DNA from: Podospora pseudocomata
Taxonomy: Eukaryota > Ascomycota > Sordariomycetes > Sordariales > Podosporaceae
NCBI RefSeq assembly: GCF_035222375.1
Contig: NW_026946365.1
Span: 62,001 to 126,000 of the forward strand
Direction: 5' to 3'
DNA length: 64,000 nt
Positions 35,848-47,602 of this stretch are shown here, one piece after another. The notes beneath the pieces are model-generated. The model had not been told where the DNA came from, made no database searches, and saw nothing but the letters and a program-made list of their open reading frames with translations. The position numbers and the translations under genes were made by a program. Every line of letters begins with the position of its first letter. The stretch's first letter is position 1.

Positions 35848-36801
35848 CCTTTGCAATGAATCAAGTGGATATCTATCACGTAATTTTCAGGTTTGAAATG
35901 ACAGTGACGCTGGATGGGAGCAAAAGACAGCCTGATACCATGCCCAGAAAAGGGACAACAACGAGGTCAAATACTGGAACCGGGGGACGTTCCACGGGTT
36001 GGTTGGTGCATTATGTTCATTGCTATAATATCTAATGAAGTCGTGAGCGAAGATCGCCTCCTGGTTGTAGTAGGAGTCGGGGTGGGATGCTGCGGAATAG
36101 AGTGAAGTTGATAGCCTGTTCGGCAGATTGGCTTCCGATAAGTGATGTCTCCGCGAGCAAGGGCTCAGCGGCAGTGGATAGAATGATGCAAGCACGGTGC
36201 CTGGAGGAGATGATTGGTTGTGGGGACTTGTGAGAGATTAGGTCCGATGGATGTTGTGCCGAGGTTGGTGTTTGATGAGAGGGTTGATGACGAACTCACT
36301 GCCTCCTCCATCGGCTGATGGGTGGTTTGGTGTGCGTCTGTCTAGGTATATAAGATTCCGTCTGGATTGATCCGGGAGGGCTTTTACATACCTTGGTAGA
36401 TAAGACCTAGAATATATCTAGAACCGGCACTTGTTCATGACAAGCTTTTGTGTGGCGTGCCAAGGACATCTTGGCCTCTTGGTCCGTTGCATTTCCAGTG
36501 CTTGTTCTTACTTCACTTTTCCTTGGGCTCAGACCCTCCCTGCAGAACATGATGGTGAATGGCCGGGCCACAGATTGGGGGTTGAGGACGGGAACCATAT
36601 CGCGGTCGGGACCGGAAGAATGGATGCCCTGGGGTCCTTGACTTCCATTCCATTAAGCAAGGTCCCTGTCGGGTCCATATTTGGTCCCGATCCACCTCTG
36701 GTATTCTGCCGGGTGTTGATCACAAAGGCTGCCCCGCATCGTTCCGGTTGTTCTGTCCCTCCTTGGCCATCTCAGTCCCACAGCTTTCAGAGACCTGAAC
36801 A
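35848..36801. other. Intergenic, divergent promoter region
   Basis: This 954-bp stretch lies between the dehydrogenase and ABM genes. GGTATATAAGATT at about 36,345 is a plus-strand TATA-like element about 450 bp before the ABM start. No gene seen. Confidence 0.5.
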
Positions 36802-37259
36802 ATGTCCTCTCTTCACTTCCTCGCCATTTTGTCTCCCAAGCCAGACAGGGTGGCGCGGGTGAGTACATCACAGCTCAGGCCTGTTCATAAACGAAAAACA
36901 CAGAGACTAATCTTTGACTTGCAGGTAGAAGAGATAGCAGAATCTGTCTCCAACTATGTCAAAGAAAATGAGCCCGGGGTGCTGCAGTACCAATGGTTCC
37001 GAACTGGGACTGAGGAGAAGCCCAAGATAGTTGTGTGGGAACAGTGAGTACCACCAGACCCACAGCAGATCCGCTTCATGGTGTGGGGGTTCGTGGACTG
37101 AAGACATCTAGATATGCCGATCAAGCTGCGGTCGATATTCACAAATCGAGTTCGAAGCTGGCGTGGTTGATTGAGACTGAAGAGAAGGAGAGTAACATGC
37201 AGGAGCCGATTGAGGTTCTGCCACTCGAGCCATTTGCTGGGTGGGCACCTCAAAGCTAG
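36802..37259 (+). CDS. ABM-domain protein (antibiotic biosynthesis monooxygenase fold)
   Basis: Three exons (36802-36858, 36925-37043, 37112-37259) join in frame to 107 residues. The ferredoxin-like dimeric fold is visible as a strand-helix-strand series: SLHFLAILSPKPDRVARV, then EEIAESVSNYVKENEPGVLQYQWFR and KIVVWEQYADQAAVDIH. It ends near a conserved-looking LPLEPFAGW. Family members include small cofactor-free oxygenases and heme-degrading or stress proteins. The substrate is unknown, and no partner gene in the vicinity explains it. Confidence 0.85.
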
Positions 37260-37669
37260 GGTACCAAGATTGATAATTGCCTAACTTATCTGTTGCGCAG
37301 AAAGCGAACCATTCCGATGTCGCCGTCATGCTAAGGCCTTCCGTTCAGAGCAACCCTCCTCAAAGGTGCCATCTTGGATCGCAACAAATAAAAGTGAAAG
37401 TGACAGTTGCTCCTTCCAGGTTCTCCCAGAGGTGTGTCGTGGCCTGCAGACCTCACTGAGGTTGCCCTGCTCCTGCACAGTTTGCCCATTTCGCCCAAAA
37501 ATCACATGACTTCCCGACCATTTCGCGTCCCAGCTGGCAGCTGGTTGGTCTGCTCCACTTTCCCACAATTCCCAAAGCGCGTCGTTCCTGCACTCCTAAT
37601 CTTTGCCGCGTTTGCAATCCTGCACTCCTCATTCTTTGGCAAGGAGCGGCAGCAAGATTCTCACAAACA
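37260..37669. other. Intergenic
   Basis: This 410-bp stretch lies between the ABM gene and the RecQ remnant. No gene seen. Confidence 0.5.
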
Positions 37670-40190
37670 TGTCAGATAACGAGTACGACGACGATATTTT
37701 TGACCATCTTGAACTTGACGATGATGATGTGTTTGACGACATCGACGAAGACGAGCTTGTGGCCCTCGAGCGACCTGCAAAACGGGTCAAGACCGAAGCA
37801 TCAGAGGTCGAAAGGAATCTAGCGCTTGGTGATAGTCACATTGCACTGGCCGAACGGATTCTTTCCAACCAGTTTGGCTTCAAGGCGTTCCGGCACGAGC
37901 AGGCAGCCGCCATTCAGCATATTCTGAAAGGCGATAATGTCCTCGTCATTTTCCCCACGAGCGCAGGCAAGTCGTTGTGCTATCAAATCCCCTCCATTGC
38001 CTTCCCCGAGCTGGACGGCCCAGAGGGCGCACGAGAGCAGCCGAGGCAGACGTGACCATTGTGGTCTCACCTCTGATCGCCTTGATGAATGATCAGTTCG
38101 ATGTGCTCAAGAAATGCGGCATCCCGGCCGAAAGCATTGACTAAAGCAAGACTTGGGAAGAACTTTAGATGATATACCGTGCTCCGGCACGATCACAGTT
38201 ACGGATCTTGTACTGCGCACCAGAGCGACTGAACAACGAGGGCTTCGTCGAAACCGTCAAACGGATTCCTGGCGGCATCCGTTTCCTGGCTGTGGATGAA
38301 GCACACTGTGTCTCCGAGGTCAGTCTCTTTACGTCCTTGTCAAGGAGTGCCGCTGATCTTGTATAGTGGGGACATTCATTTCGTCCTGACTATCTCAAAG
38401 GTGAGACAACCTCGTTGGATACTGCTATCACATTGCACACAACAAAGACCTGACCTCCTTCGTTTGCAATTGCTCGATTTGTGAATGAAATCAAGGCAGG
38501 GCGTGTCGTTTGTCTCACGGCTACGGCTACTCCCAAGGTTGCTGAGGACATTTGCAAGGCATTCTCAATACAGCCAGCATATGTCTTCCGAACAACACCA
38601 TACAGACCAAAGTAAGATGTTGCCAGCACTCGCCCTGGGAATCTTGCGCTGACTTGATACAGTCTTGAACTCCTAGCCAAAACTGTTTGCAAAGAGTACA
38701 ACCGAGAATCAATGTCTCCCTAGATATCATACTAGGCTTTCATGTCAAGTCGGAGAGCGACAAGCGCTTTGAAGAATTGTTCAGGTTTCTGCGTGCCAAC
38801 CCAGGGCCGACTCTCATTTATGTCGCCATGCAGCAGCAATCCGAGATCCACGCCAAAGTGTTGGCTGCGCAGGGCTTCAAGGCCGCGCCTTTCCACGCCG
38901 GGCTCAAGACCGAAGTCAAACAACGAACCCAAGACGACTTCCTCTCTGGAAAAGTTGACATTGTGAGTTTTACTTCTGGCTTCCCTTCTCGACGTTGCTT
39001 CGTCGCTGACAGAACTCTCAGGTCTTTGCCACGATTGCATTCGGCATGGGCATCAACAAACCAGATATCAGGAACGTGGTTCACTGGGATTTGTCTAACA
39101 CAGTCGAAGAATACAGCCAACAGATTGGGCGTGCAGGACGGGACGGAAAACCGAGCAAATGTATGTTCTATCTTGCTCCTAGCGCCTTCTACCTGCGCGA
39201 GGTCTTTGCTCGCGGTGACCTCCCGTCAAGAAGCTCGCTGGCCGGATTGGTTTTTGATATCTTCAAGGAAGCTCTAGGGGTCCCTGTCGGGGGTGTCTTC
39301 AAGACCAATCACTATCGGCAGCAAAAGGACTTTGATATACGACCAAGTCCCCTCAGCATCATCTACGCCACCTTGGAGCTCCATTTCGGCTTCATTCGAG
39401 CTACGACCTCGGAGTATTCAACCTACAAGTTTGAGGCTATGCCGTCGTATTTTGGCATCATCAAAAAACACAAGAGTCTCGTCATCGACGCCATCTACAA
39501 GAACGCCAAGAAGAAGCTCAAGTGGTACGATCTTGATGTTAACGAAGCTGCGTCGTACAAGAACACAGGCTTAACCCGTGGCGACATCGTGGCCAAGCTG
39601 AACCAGCTTGATCAACAGGGCCACATTAGACTGAAAGCGAGCGGCCTAATGAACCGTTATATTGTCCAAAAAGCCTTTCCCAGGACACACGAGGACAAGG
39701 AAAAGGTGGTTGACAAGTTGTACAAGGATTTGACAGATCGAGAAAAAGATGCCCTGCAACGATGGAAGGAGGTCACGAGTTTGATCACCGGTTCCAAGTG
39801 TTTTGCCTTGTCTCTGGCACAACACTTTGGTATGGGCCTGCCCAAAGACAAGGAAAAGTGCGGGCACTGTTCCTTTTGCCTCACAGGCAAACCAATCCAA
39901 CCCCCCAAACTCACTGTGACGCCAACGATGGCTTCGAGCATTCAAAAGGTCCTCGAAGCTACAAATGCCAGAGATGACCCACGCTTCCTCGCGCGCGTGG
40001 CGTATGGTATTCGAAGCCCCGGGTGACGGCGTTGAAACTGGACAAGAGCCCGGTGTTTCGTTCATTGGCGCATCACGATTTTGAAGTAAGTCAATCAAAG
40101 TCATTGCTTGACTATTGCTGACTTGTTGTTTGCTAGGCGCTGTTGGCTGAGTTTACCAAGGCTTGTGAGAAGAAGAAGATTAATAAATGA
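37670..40190 (+). pseudogene. RecQ-type DNA helicase, multiple lesions
   Basis: An acidic N terminus (MSDNEYDDDIFDHLELDDDD) precedes the helicase domains: VIFPTSAGKSLCYQ (motif I), VVSPLIALMNDQ (Ia), AVDEAHCVSE (II), CLTATATPK (III), LIYVAMQQQ (IV), [13 protein letters not shown] (V) and [13 protein letters not shown] (VI). RQC-like sequence follows, with a Cys pair (CGHCSFC). Breaks are visible. The frame changes near 38,040. In-frame stops lie at 38142 (TAA), 38166 (TAG) and 38721 (TAG). An intron end reads GCAA where GCAG is needed (38466-38469), and one base is missing in the C-run near 40,020. Motif I also has Ser for Gly (AGC at 37960). The family unwinds DNA in repair and recombination. 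This copy looks non-functional as given; a working paralogue would be expected elsewhere. Confidence 0.88.
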
Positions 40191-43100
40191 CGGCCTAGTC
40201 AGTGTTGGTCACCAGCTATCTTGATGAAGGGGAGGATCACAGCTCGATGGGATAAATGTTTATCATCCATTTTTTGTTGCGGTTTGAGTGGTTTAGTTCC
40301 AGGTTGCGGAATGCGTCAAGGTCATATAGTTAGTACTACCTTATGTATGTACGAATTACTAGAACCACGATAGTTGCGGTTCTCTTAGCTTTTGCTCTGT
40401 GCAGTCTCGTTTGTGTTGAGCTCCATGGCGATTGCAAAGAAATGGTTGAACCCGAGTCCAGAGCCGGTTATGCAGCCGCGTTATCCGAGTCCGATACTAA
40501 ACAGTATTCAACCATCGAATGGGAGCATGCGGTAAATTAATACTGGCGCAGAGTGGAGGGACCAGACCATCAGGAAACCCAGGCCAGTGCATGCTAATTG
40601 ATTGGTATTATATGCATGTGAGGCCTTGCTCGATATGTATACCACCCATTCTTGTTACAATGTGCGATACCACAACATTCACGGTACCGCAACTGATGTA
40701 ACCAACCCGTGCTGCTCCAACCCGTGCTGTACCCTATCTCGCCACGCATCACCTGCTTGCTCCTGGATCGGGATGGATGGAACGTAAGCATGGGATTGCA
40801 GCCCTATCAGCCATCATAACGCACATGTAGCTGGGGAGCGTGTTGCTGAGGCACTTCCAAGTTCTCTTGCAATTTTGACCATACCTACCCTAACACAACG
40901 TCCAATCAACACCAAGTACCAACAGTACTACTGCAGCAGTGATCATATGTCAGAAAAGATCAGTGCATCCAATATCCCCCTCACCCCCGGGTCATAACTC
41001 GCGTAGCAGATACTAAACATCATGTCGGGAGACCCTGACTTTTATTCCCAAAATCTCGCTGTTGGTATCCGTCCCAACGATACTCCCGACGCCGTGAAAT
41101 GTGAGATTATGGTCCCGGGCACGCAGCCCTCATTTAACCGGCGGTAGAGACCAAGGTACAACTCTGGCAGAAAACCGCCGGGCGCAGAGGATTGCAGAAA
41201 CTGCCTAGGTACTGTAGGTAGGCAGTTTAGTTTGGATCTTTGTGGCGGATAAAGATTACCACTCTATGATCTGACTTTCTGCCCGAGTCCCGATTCTGTG
41301 CCTATGGTAGCTTAACATCATTTGCAATGGTGTTGATGGTTTTATTTTTGACTTGTTTGATCTGGGGTGCCACGGTGTATTGGCGTGCGTCGCCCCAATC
41401 CCAGTGACAGAGCGGCCAGCCAGGGTCCCTTTCTTCATGTTCCATTCTGCTTCTGTAATATAGATCCGGGTCAGCGATCAAAACACTAACGTACCGTGGA
41501 TGGGAAATTGCGGCGTGGGTGCTAGTAGTCGGCATGAACAGCTAGCGTTCATGCGTTGAGTGCACGGAAACGCCGCCATCAGAACGGCATCATTGAAAGA
41601 CTCGCTATTTCATGAACACGGAGGATGTAATAAAAGTCGTCGTGAAACAAGTCTGGCTTGATGCGGTCAAGAGAAACCTTGAAGTTTCACTGATGCCAAG
41701 CTGGAGGGCACGGGAACAAATGCTGGCTGCAGAACCAAGCCGTTGGGAAAGCCACCGCGTCAAACTCAGTCTTGGCCATCCAAAGAAAGAGAGGCTCAAA
41801 TCCAGGAAGTAGGCCAAGTGAAAACCAAACCCGTGACTGCTGGTGAGCATCACCATGATGCGGCAAAACCATGCCACCACTCCCTCCTCCCATGACCCAA
41901 GACAATGGCAATGATGGGGAGTGAGTCGGATTGGAAAGCCAGCATTGTTGGAAATATTGTTGAGCTGTTGGACTTGCCAGCACCTTGGGAGGTTGTCGGA
42001 GGAGCTGCCTCATTGGGAAACCCTGTCGATAGCTTCCATCACCAACCGTCTCGTTTTGGCGTGGTGCCCGCAGCGGCAGTTGGCCCAAGCTTTTCGGACA
42101 GGCGGAGCAGACACACAGGTGCAATCAACAAGGCGGGACGTCTTGGCCGGCAGAGGAGAAACAGGAAGGGTCCGAGAAGAGAAGAGCGGGCAGGGCGGAG
42201 TGGGCGGGATGGAGCGCCAGGGCGCGATGGAGGTCCAGCGTGGCATCGGCCAAGACGCGATGGACAACACCCACCCACCTCCACACCGACCCGTGCAACG
42301 TCCAGGGGCAACGGCAGGCGACACCGACACCGAATTTAGGCAGGCCGCAAGCACAAACCGATAGTCGGCCAGATATCCTCGGTATTTTGGGCGCCAATTG
42401 TGGTGTTTTCCATGTTTCCCACGGGGAAAAGGGAGAGGGGGAACTGAGCTTGTTGTGATGTTTGAACGAGTGTCGTTGTGAATGGAGCCATTATGAAGCG
42501 ACGGTTGTGAAGGATCGACCGGTCTGAGCTTTTTGTCTGGGGAAATTGCGGGGATATGGGACGACTCCGTCTGGGGAAAATCCACACACTCATCCACGGC
42601 ACATCCACACAACATCCACAATCCCCCGCAAAAAGAGCAGAGGCAGCAGCAAAACAAATGAGCCTGTTGGTGATGAGCTTCGGAGATGAGCCGAGATCTG
42701 TCGATTCCACTTCTCGTGTCCTCCACCACTTTTTTCCACACCGAGTCTGGGGAAGTGGCGACAGTTGCCGTCGAATGTTCTCGCCCAGCTCCTCACCGTT
42801 AAACGTAGTGGGTAAGATGGTGGAGTTTGATGGATGCCAGAGTCTCTCTCTCCGCCTCTATCTCTCTATCTTTTTTGTTTCTGTTCAATGCGTGCGATGT
42901 CGGCTCCCGCAGCGTGCGGTGCAGCTGTAGGTTTCCACCTTCCTTGTTGCTCTTGTCTGGTTCCGATGCCTTGGTCAATATTGCAACCACGTAATCGCAG
43001 GGCCCGAGAATTGCACTCTGCTGGTGGCATAATGCGATTGTGCGGCGCTCGCCAATCGCCAATCTTCATCACCGTTCCTGCAAGCATGCGAAAACTCTGT

Positions 43101-44642
43101 TGCCCTGTGAAACACGGCCAGCGCGCCGCCGTGTCTCCCTGGCGATAATCTCGTGTCCGGACGAGCCATTCTCAGCTCTTTTGCACCACGTCTGTGCCCA
43201 GGTCAGCCTCAACACACCATCACCAAAAACGTTCTACGCTCGGGCATGGCTTCCAGAAGCATTCTTTCTCCCTTGGTCCGCCGGCCTGCCTCACGCGGTC
43301 GTCCGACCTTTGTGGCAGACTAGTGATACAGATGCTGGACAAGCAACAAGCAACAACTTGGCAGGCCGGCAGGTGGCTTGCGATCTGGCAGTTATCGCAC
43401 GTGTCGAGACGGCGCTCAGACGATTCAACCTGCACCAGACAGAACACCACCTTGCTCTCTCGAGTGCCGGAGCGCAGTGAGCGCCAACCCGCCAATGGCA
43501 GCCATCCAACTCGCCTGGGCTCCAAGGAATTTATCCATCTGCCCGAAGGCTTCATCCGGCGCGCCGTTGGTGGCAGCCACGTGCGGGGATGAGATTTGAA
43601 CGCTTGGCTTCCCTGCTGACGACGGGGGGATGGTGAGCTGCCCAATGGCGGGGCATCACCACGGCCAAGCCGGACATGTTGTACAGATCCGGGCTGCTGG
43701 TGGCGCTGAGCAGCGATGCTGACTGGTGAACCACACAAGTCCCCGCGTCCCAATCTCGCCAGACGGCCGTCGACAACTCTGAAGAGACTCAAGAGGCAGC
43801 GTTGCAGCCAAGGCCGCTTGGCCAAAGCCGGTGGGTTGGCGTACCATTCCTATCTGCACCGGAGGGGGATCCCCTGCCAACCCAAAAAAACGCTTCCTTC
43901 AACCTCCTCGCACATCGGGCCGTCCTCGAGATGACAGATTTCTTGCTGTCCATGTACACTAGCTACCGTGTATGTACGGATGGTATCTGCCAGTGCCGCC
44001 AATCGACGGCTGACTGGCGCAACCGGCTGGCACTTGTGGATGAGTGAGACCCCTTTTTATTTTTTCCACAGCTCTCGGAACCATCCAATGCGCTGGTTCG
44101 GGGAACGAGCGATACGACGATCCTTCCCCATTCCGAATAACCTGAAGCCTGCCTCTCTGCCTCTGGCTATGGGAAGCTGACTCTCTTGTGCACCCAGACG
44201 AAAAAGGGCTGAAACCACCAGCAGACGCCCATCAGCTCATCCTCATCTCATCTCTCCCGGACGCAGGAGGTACATACAGCGTGCTAAGGCAGTCTAGTGG
44301 ACGCAGTAGTAGTGTATGTATCCTGACAAAAACATTGGGGGTTGGCGTCTCCAGTTTCCGCCCGGCCGTGGAAGGCCAAGGTGTCATCGTGTGCCGTATG
44401 CTTTCCAGGATGTGGATTGGGGAACGGGTGAGGGAGAGAGTCGAGGTTGACGTGAACGGGCGGGCGGGCCATGATGGTGGGAAGTGGGAGGTGGGAGGAT
44501 GTGGACCCGCGTCACCCCCTTCCCTGCTGACGAGCCCAGGATCGGCATGGGAATTTCCAAAAGATGCGACGTGGGTGTTGCATTCGACTGCATTGCGACC
44601 AAATCTGCCTGTCTCGGGGACCTTTGAGTGCGGACAGCTTGT

Positions 44643-44666
44643 CCCCTCGTCCCCTCGTCCCCTCGT
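44643..44666 (+). repeat. 8-bp tandem repeat (CCCCTCGT)n
   Basis: Three perfect CCCCTCGT units plus a partial fourth lie directly upstream of the TATA-like element of the MFS transporter. C-rich repeats of this kind can bind regulators, and the copy number may vary between strains. Confidence 0.8.
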
Positions 44667-44678
44667 CCCTGGCTGGAG

Positions 44679-44686
44679 TATATAAA
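44679..44686 (+). promoter_or_regulatory. TATA box of MFS transporter gene
   Basis: TATATAAA lies 12 bp after the CCCCTCGT repeat and about 280 bp before the ATG, giving a leader of about 250 nt. The pyrimidine-rich stretch just before the ATG (CCCCCTTCCGCCCC) also fits a fungal leader. Confidence 0.5.
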
Positions 44687-44963
44687 GATGTCGAGGTGAT
44701 CGCTGCCTCGTCTTGCGAATGTCTCTGCCTCTGCCATCCCGCTAGCTCCTTCCCTGTCGGCCCAGTCAGTCGTCTGAAGTTCCCGATTAGCTTCGTGAAC
44801 TGCCACCTGCCTGCATTTTGCACCGCAGCAGCATCTGCAAGTCCCCGACCTCCACTGTCCTGTCTGAGCACAGCAGTGTCTTGAAGTTGACTTGATCCCC
44901 CTTCCGCCCCCTCCCCCCCACACTCCCACACGACCAGCGACCCGCCCGGATTCGTCCCATATC

Positions 44964-46618
44964 ATGGGTGCCGCCGCAGAGGTCTCCGGCGCCGACCGGG
45001 ATATTCCCACCACCGAGTCCGACAGCGTCACCAACGAGAAGGCCGTCTTCAAGAACACCGACAGCGATGCCGTCGAGAGCGCCGGCTGGGACGAGACGGC
45101 CACCAAGAAGCTCATCCGCAAGATCGACGTCACGCTGATCCCCTTCCTGGCTCTCCTCTATCTGCTCTCCTTCCTGGACCGTACCAACATCGGCAATGCC
45201 CGTCTCGACACCCTCGAGAAGGATCTCAAGCTCGACTCAGCCCGCCTCCAGTACAACGATGCCCTCGCCATCTTCTTCCCCTTCTACGTGGCCGCCGAGG
45301 TCCCCTCCAACATGGCCATGAAGCGTTTCCGCCCCTCCATCTGGATTCCCAGCATCATGGTCGCCTGGGGTATCTGCACGACGCTTATGGGTATTGTGCA
45401 CAACTATGCCGGCCTCATGGCCGTCCGTGCCGTCTTGGGTATCGCCGAGGGTGGTTTGTTCCCCGGTATCACCTACTAGTGAGTAGCTTCTCCCATATCT
45501 CGCCGTGCTGTGGTGTTGTACTGACAAGGCGCCCACCAGCATTACCATGTGGTATCGTCGCCACGAGTGCGGTCTCCGCATGGCCATTTTCTTCTCGGCT
45601 GCCACCGCTGCCGGTGCTTTCGGCGGTCTCTTGGCTCGCGGTATCGTTGAGATGAGAGGCGTCGGTGGTCTCTCTGGCTGGCAGTGGATCTTCATCCTCG
45701 AGGGTATCCTCACCGTCATTATCGCCATTGTTGCCTACTTCGTCATGCAGGACTACCCCTCCACAGCCAAGTTCCTCACCGAGGAGGAGCGTGCCGAAGT
45801 CAGCGCCCGTCTCAAGCGCGATCGGTCCTCGCTGGCCGACGAGTTCGACATGAAGTACTTCTGGGCCGCCCTCAAGGACTGGAAAATCTGGGTGCACATG
45901 TTCATCACCATTGGTGTCTACACCGGTCTCTACTCGTACTCGCTCTTCCTCCCCACCATCATCAACGATCTCGGTACCGCCACCTCCCCCGAGATGGCCC
46001 AGCTCATGACTGTTCCTCCCTACATTGTAGCCTGCTTGTTCTGCATCGGCGCCGGCTGGCACGCTGACAGGCGTGGTGAGCGCGGCATCTACATGATTGG
46101 ATTCATGATCATGGCGTAAGTCCTTGTTCTCGTTCCTGTCCCGACATTCAATAGTGAGAGAATGGCTCTAACATGGTGATTCTTGCAGCATCGTTGGACT
46201 GATTTGCTTGATTGCAACGCCGAATGCCGGTGTCCGCTACTTTGGCTGCTTCCTCCTCGCCTCGGGTATCTACCCCAACGTCCCCCAGGGTGTCGCGTGG
46301 AACGGCAACAACATTGGCGGTTCCCTCAAGCGCGGTGTCGGCATTGCCATGCACGTCGGCTTCGGCAACTTGGGCGGTACCATTTCTGCCTACCTCTTCT
46401 TGACAAAGGACCGCCCCCGCTACTACCCCGGCTTCGGCACTCTTCTCGCCTGCCAGGTCATGGCTGCCACTCTGTCCATCTTCATGACCATCTACTTGCG
46501 TCGGGAGAACGCCCGCCGTGACCGCGAGTACAAGCCTCCAAGCGAGTACACCGAGGAGGAAAGGGTTGCCGAGAGGGAGAAAGGCGACAACGCTAGCTTT
46601 TTCCGCTACACCATTTAA
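44964..46618 (+). CDS. MFS transporter, Dal5 (allantoate permease)-like
   Basis: Exons 44964-45478, 45540-46115 and 46189-46618 join in frame to 506 residues. An acidic N-terminal tail leads to TLIPFLALLYLLSFLDRTNIGNARL, the classic anion:cation symporter (ACS) signature around helix 1 (here residues about 58-82). About 12 membrane helices follow, with YRRHECGLRMAIFFSAAT and GWQWIFILEGILTVI at expected positions. The motif G-N-x-x-R after helix 1 and the helix 7-8 region place it in the Dal5/nicotinate-permease group of carboxylate and vitamin transporters. The substrate is not predictable. Very strong C-ending codon bias suggests high expression. Confidence 0.92.
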
Positions 46619-47071
46619 GCAGTCGAGAATATCTCCTTTTCTGTCTTGTCTTGGGTCAGGTTTTCCCGCAGCGATATCTGGGTCGGGGTGTTGGGTTAGG
46701 CTATCAGAGAGAGGAGGCATGTACACAGTTTTTGGGTCTTGATCATGAATTTCAACAGTACGGAATTCATACTGGTCAACGAACCCTCTGCATCGCCTAG
46801 TGATGCATGTTGAATGATAGACTATTTATTCTTGCTGGTTGCGGCAAAGACACCCACATCATGTTCTTCTGCCTTTTCACTAGCCCTTGCAAAGTGATGT
46901 TTTGGATTCCGTTGTGTATGTCTCTCCCGGCACTCTGAACAGTGTAGGTCCACTAACTTTTGTTTTAGAGACTGTCAGAAAAAAAGTATCTTGTATACAC
47001 TATTTTGCTTCAAAGTCTCGTCAAAGCTTGGTTGAGACTACAACTGGAAAATGAGAATAAAAATAAATCAC
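46619..47071. other. Intergenic
   Basis: This stretch of about 450 bp lies between the MFS gene and the leucine tRNA gene. No gene seen. Confidence 0.5.
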
Positions 47072-47076
47072 AAAAA
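47072..47076 (-). terminator. Pol III terminator of tRNA-Leu
   Basis: A run of five T on the minus strand (AAAAA on plus) starts 6 nt after the tRNA 3' end, the usual RNA polymerase III stop. Confidence 0.75.
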
Positions 47077-47081
47077 TTGGA

Positions 47082-47194
47082 TGATGAGAGTGGGATTCGA
47101 ACCCACGCCCTTTCGGACCACGGAATCCTGGGTTAGAGGATGTTGATTAAGGAAGACCTTAACGTGGCGCCTTAGACCGCTCGGCCATCTCACC
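47082..47194 (-). tRNA. tRNA-Leu(AAG) with intron
   Basis: The 7-bp acceptor stem (GGTGAGA with TCTCATC), D arm (GCCGAGCGGTCTAAGGC), anticodon stem CCACG/CGTGG, long variable arm (TCCGAAAGGGCG) and T arm (GTGGGTTCGAATCCCAC) are all present, with a discriminator A. The anticodon loop reads TTAAGG then a 33-nt intron then C, giving anticodon AAG (Leu). The intron contains CCTTAA, the exact complement of TTAAGG, so it can pair with the anticodon as tRNA introns usually do. The 3' CCA is not encoded, as normal in eukaryotes. Confidence 0.95.
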
Positions 47195-47602
47195 TTCTGA
47201 TTGGTTAACATTGTTATCAGTTCAATCCCATATATTTGTATACATTCTACGTCCTCGTGTCTCGTGGCGTTCATCAAATCGAACTCTTTTCGAGGTGAGA
47301 TGAGAACCTCGCCAACAGTTTTAGTTAAAGACATACGAATGTTACTCAATCTGCGATTGGGAACAGTGAGTCATGGCTTTGACTCAGGACAACCTCGCTT
47401 ACACTTCTATCCAATAAGATATTGTCCGGCCCAATAAAGATGTTCCTGGATGCACGATGCTGCAAGCCAGCGTCGAATATCGACATGACAAAACGCCTCA
47501 TTCTTGGGGCTTCTACATAAGCGCAATGAAGTTCCTCCTGGGGGGCGAGAGCATTTTCTAAGAACCCAAGCCTCAGCAGAAACCCACCCGGCAATTATCA
47601 AT
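47195..47602. other. Intergenic
   Basis: This 408-bp stretch lies between the leucine tRNA and the amidohydrolase remnant. No gene seen. Confidence 0.5.

Larger units (their letters stand above)
40191..44963. other. 4.8 kb gene-free region upstream of MFS transporter
   Basis: Frames of up to about 240 codons exist on both strands between 41,600 and 44,900, but they overlap each other and lack domains, signal peptides or sensible splice sites. The GC-rich right half explains the chance open frames. Its last 300 bp look like a promoter (TATA-like element and an 8-bp tandem repeat). A gene of an unknown family cannot be excluded. Confidence 0.45.

Noticed and set aside
37670-40190. Repeat-induced point mutation as the sole cause of RecQ decay
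   Set aside because: Only one of the visible changes fits the preferred CpA context; the others are in different contexts or are indels.
42010-43825. Open frames of 201-243 codons on the minus strand in the gene-free region
   Set aside because: GC-rich sequence keeps frames open by chance; they overlap similar frames on the plus strand and show no domain, signal peptide or splice logic.
45469-46726. Long antisense frames (about 190-200 codons) over the MFS transporter gene
   Set aside because: They are the mirror of a coding strand with heavy C-ending codons, have low-complexity His/Gly/Glu composition and no domain, so they are shadows.
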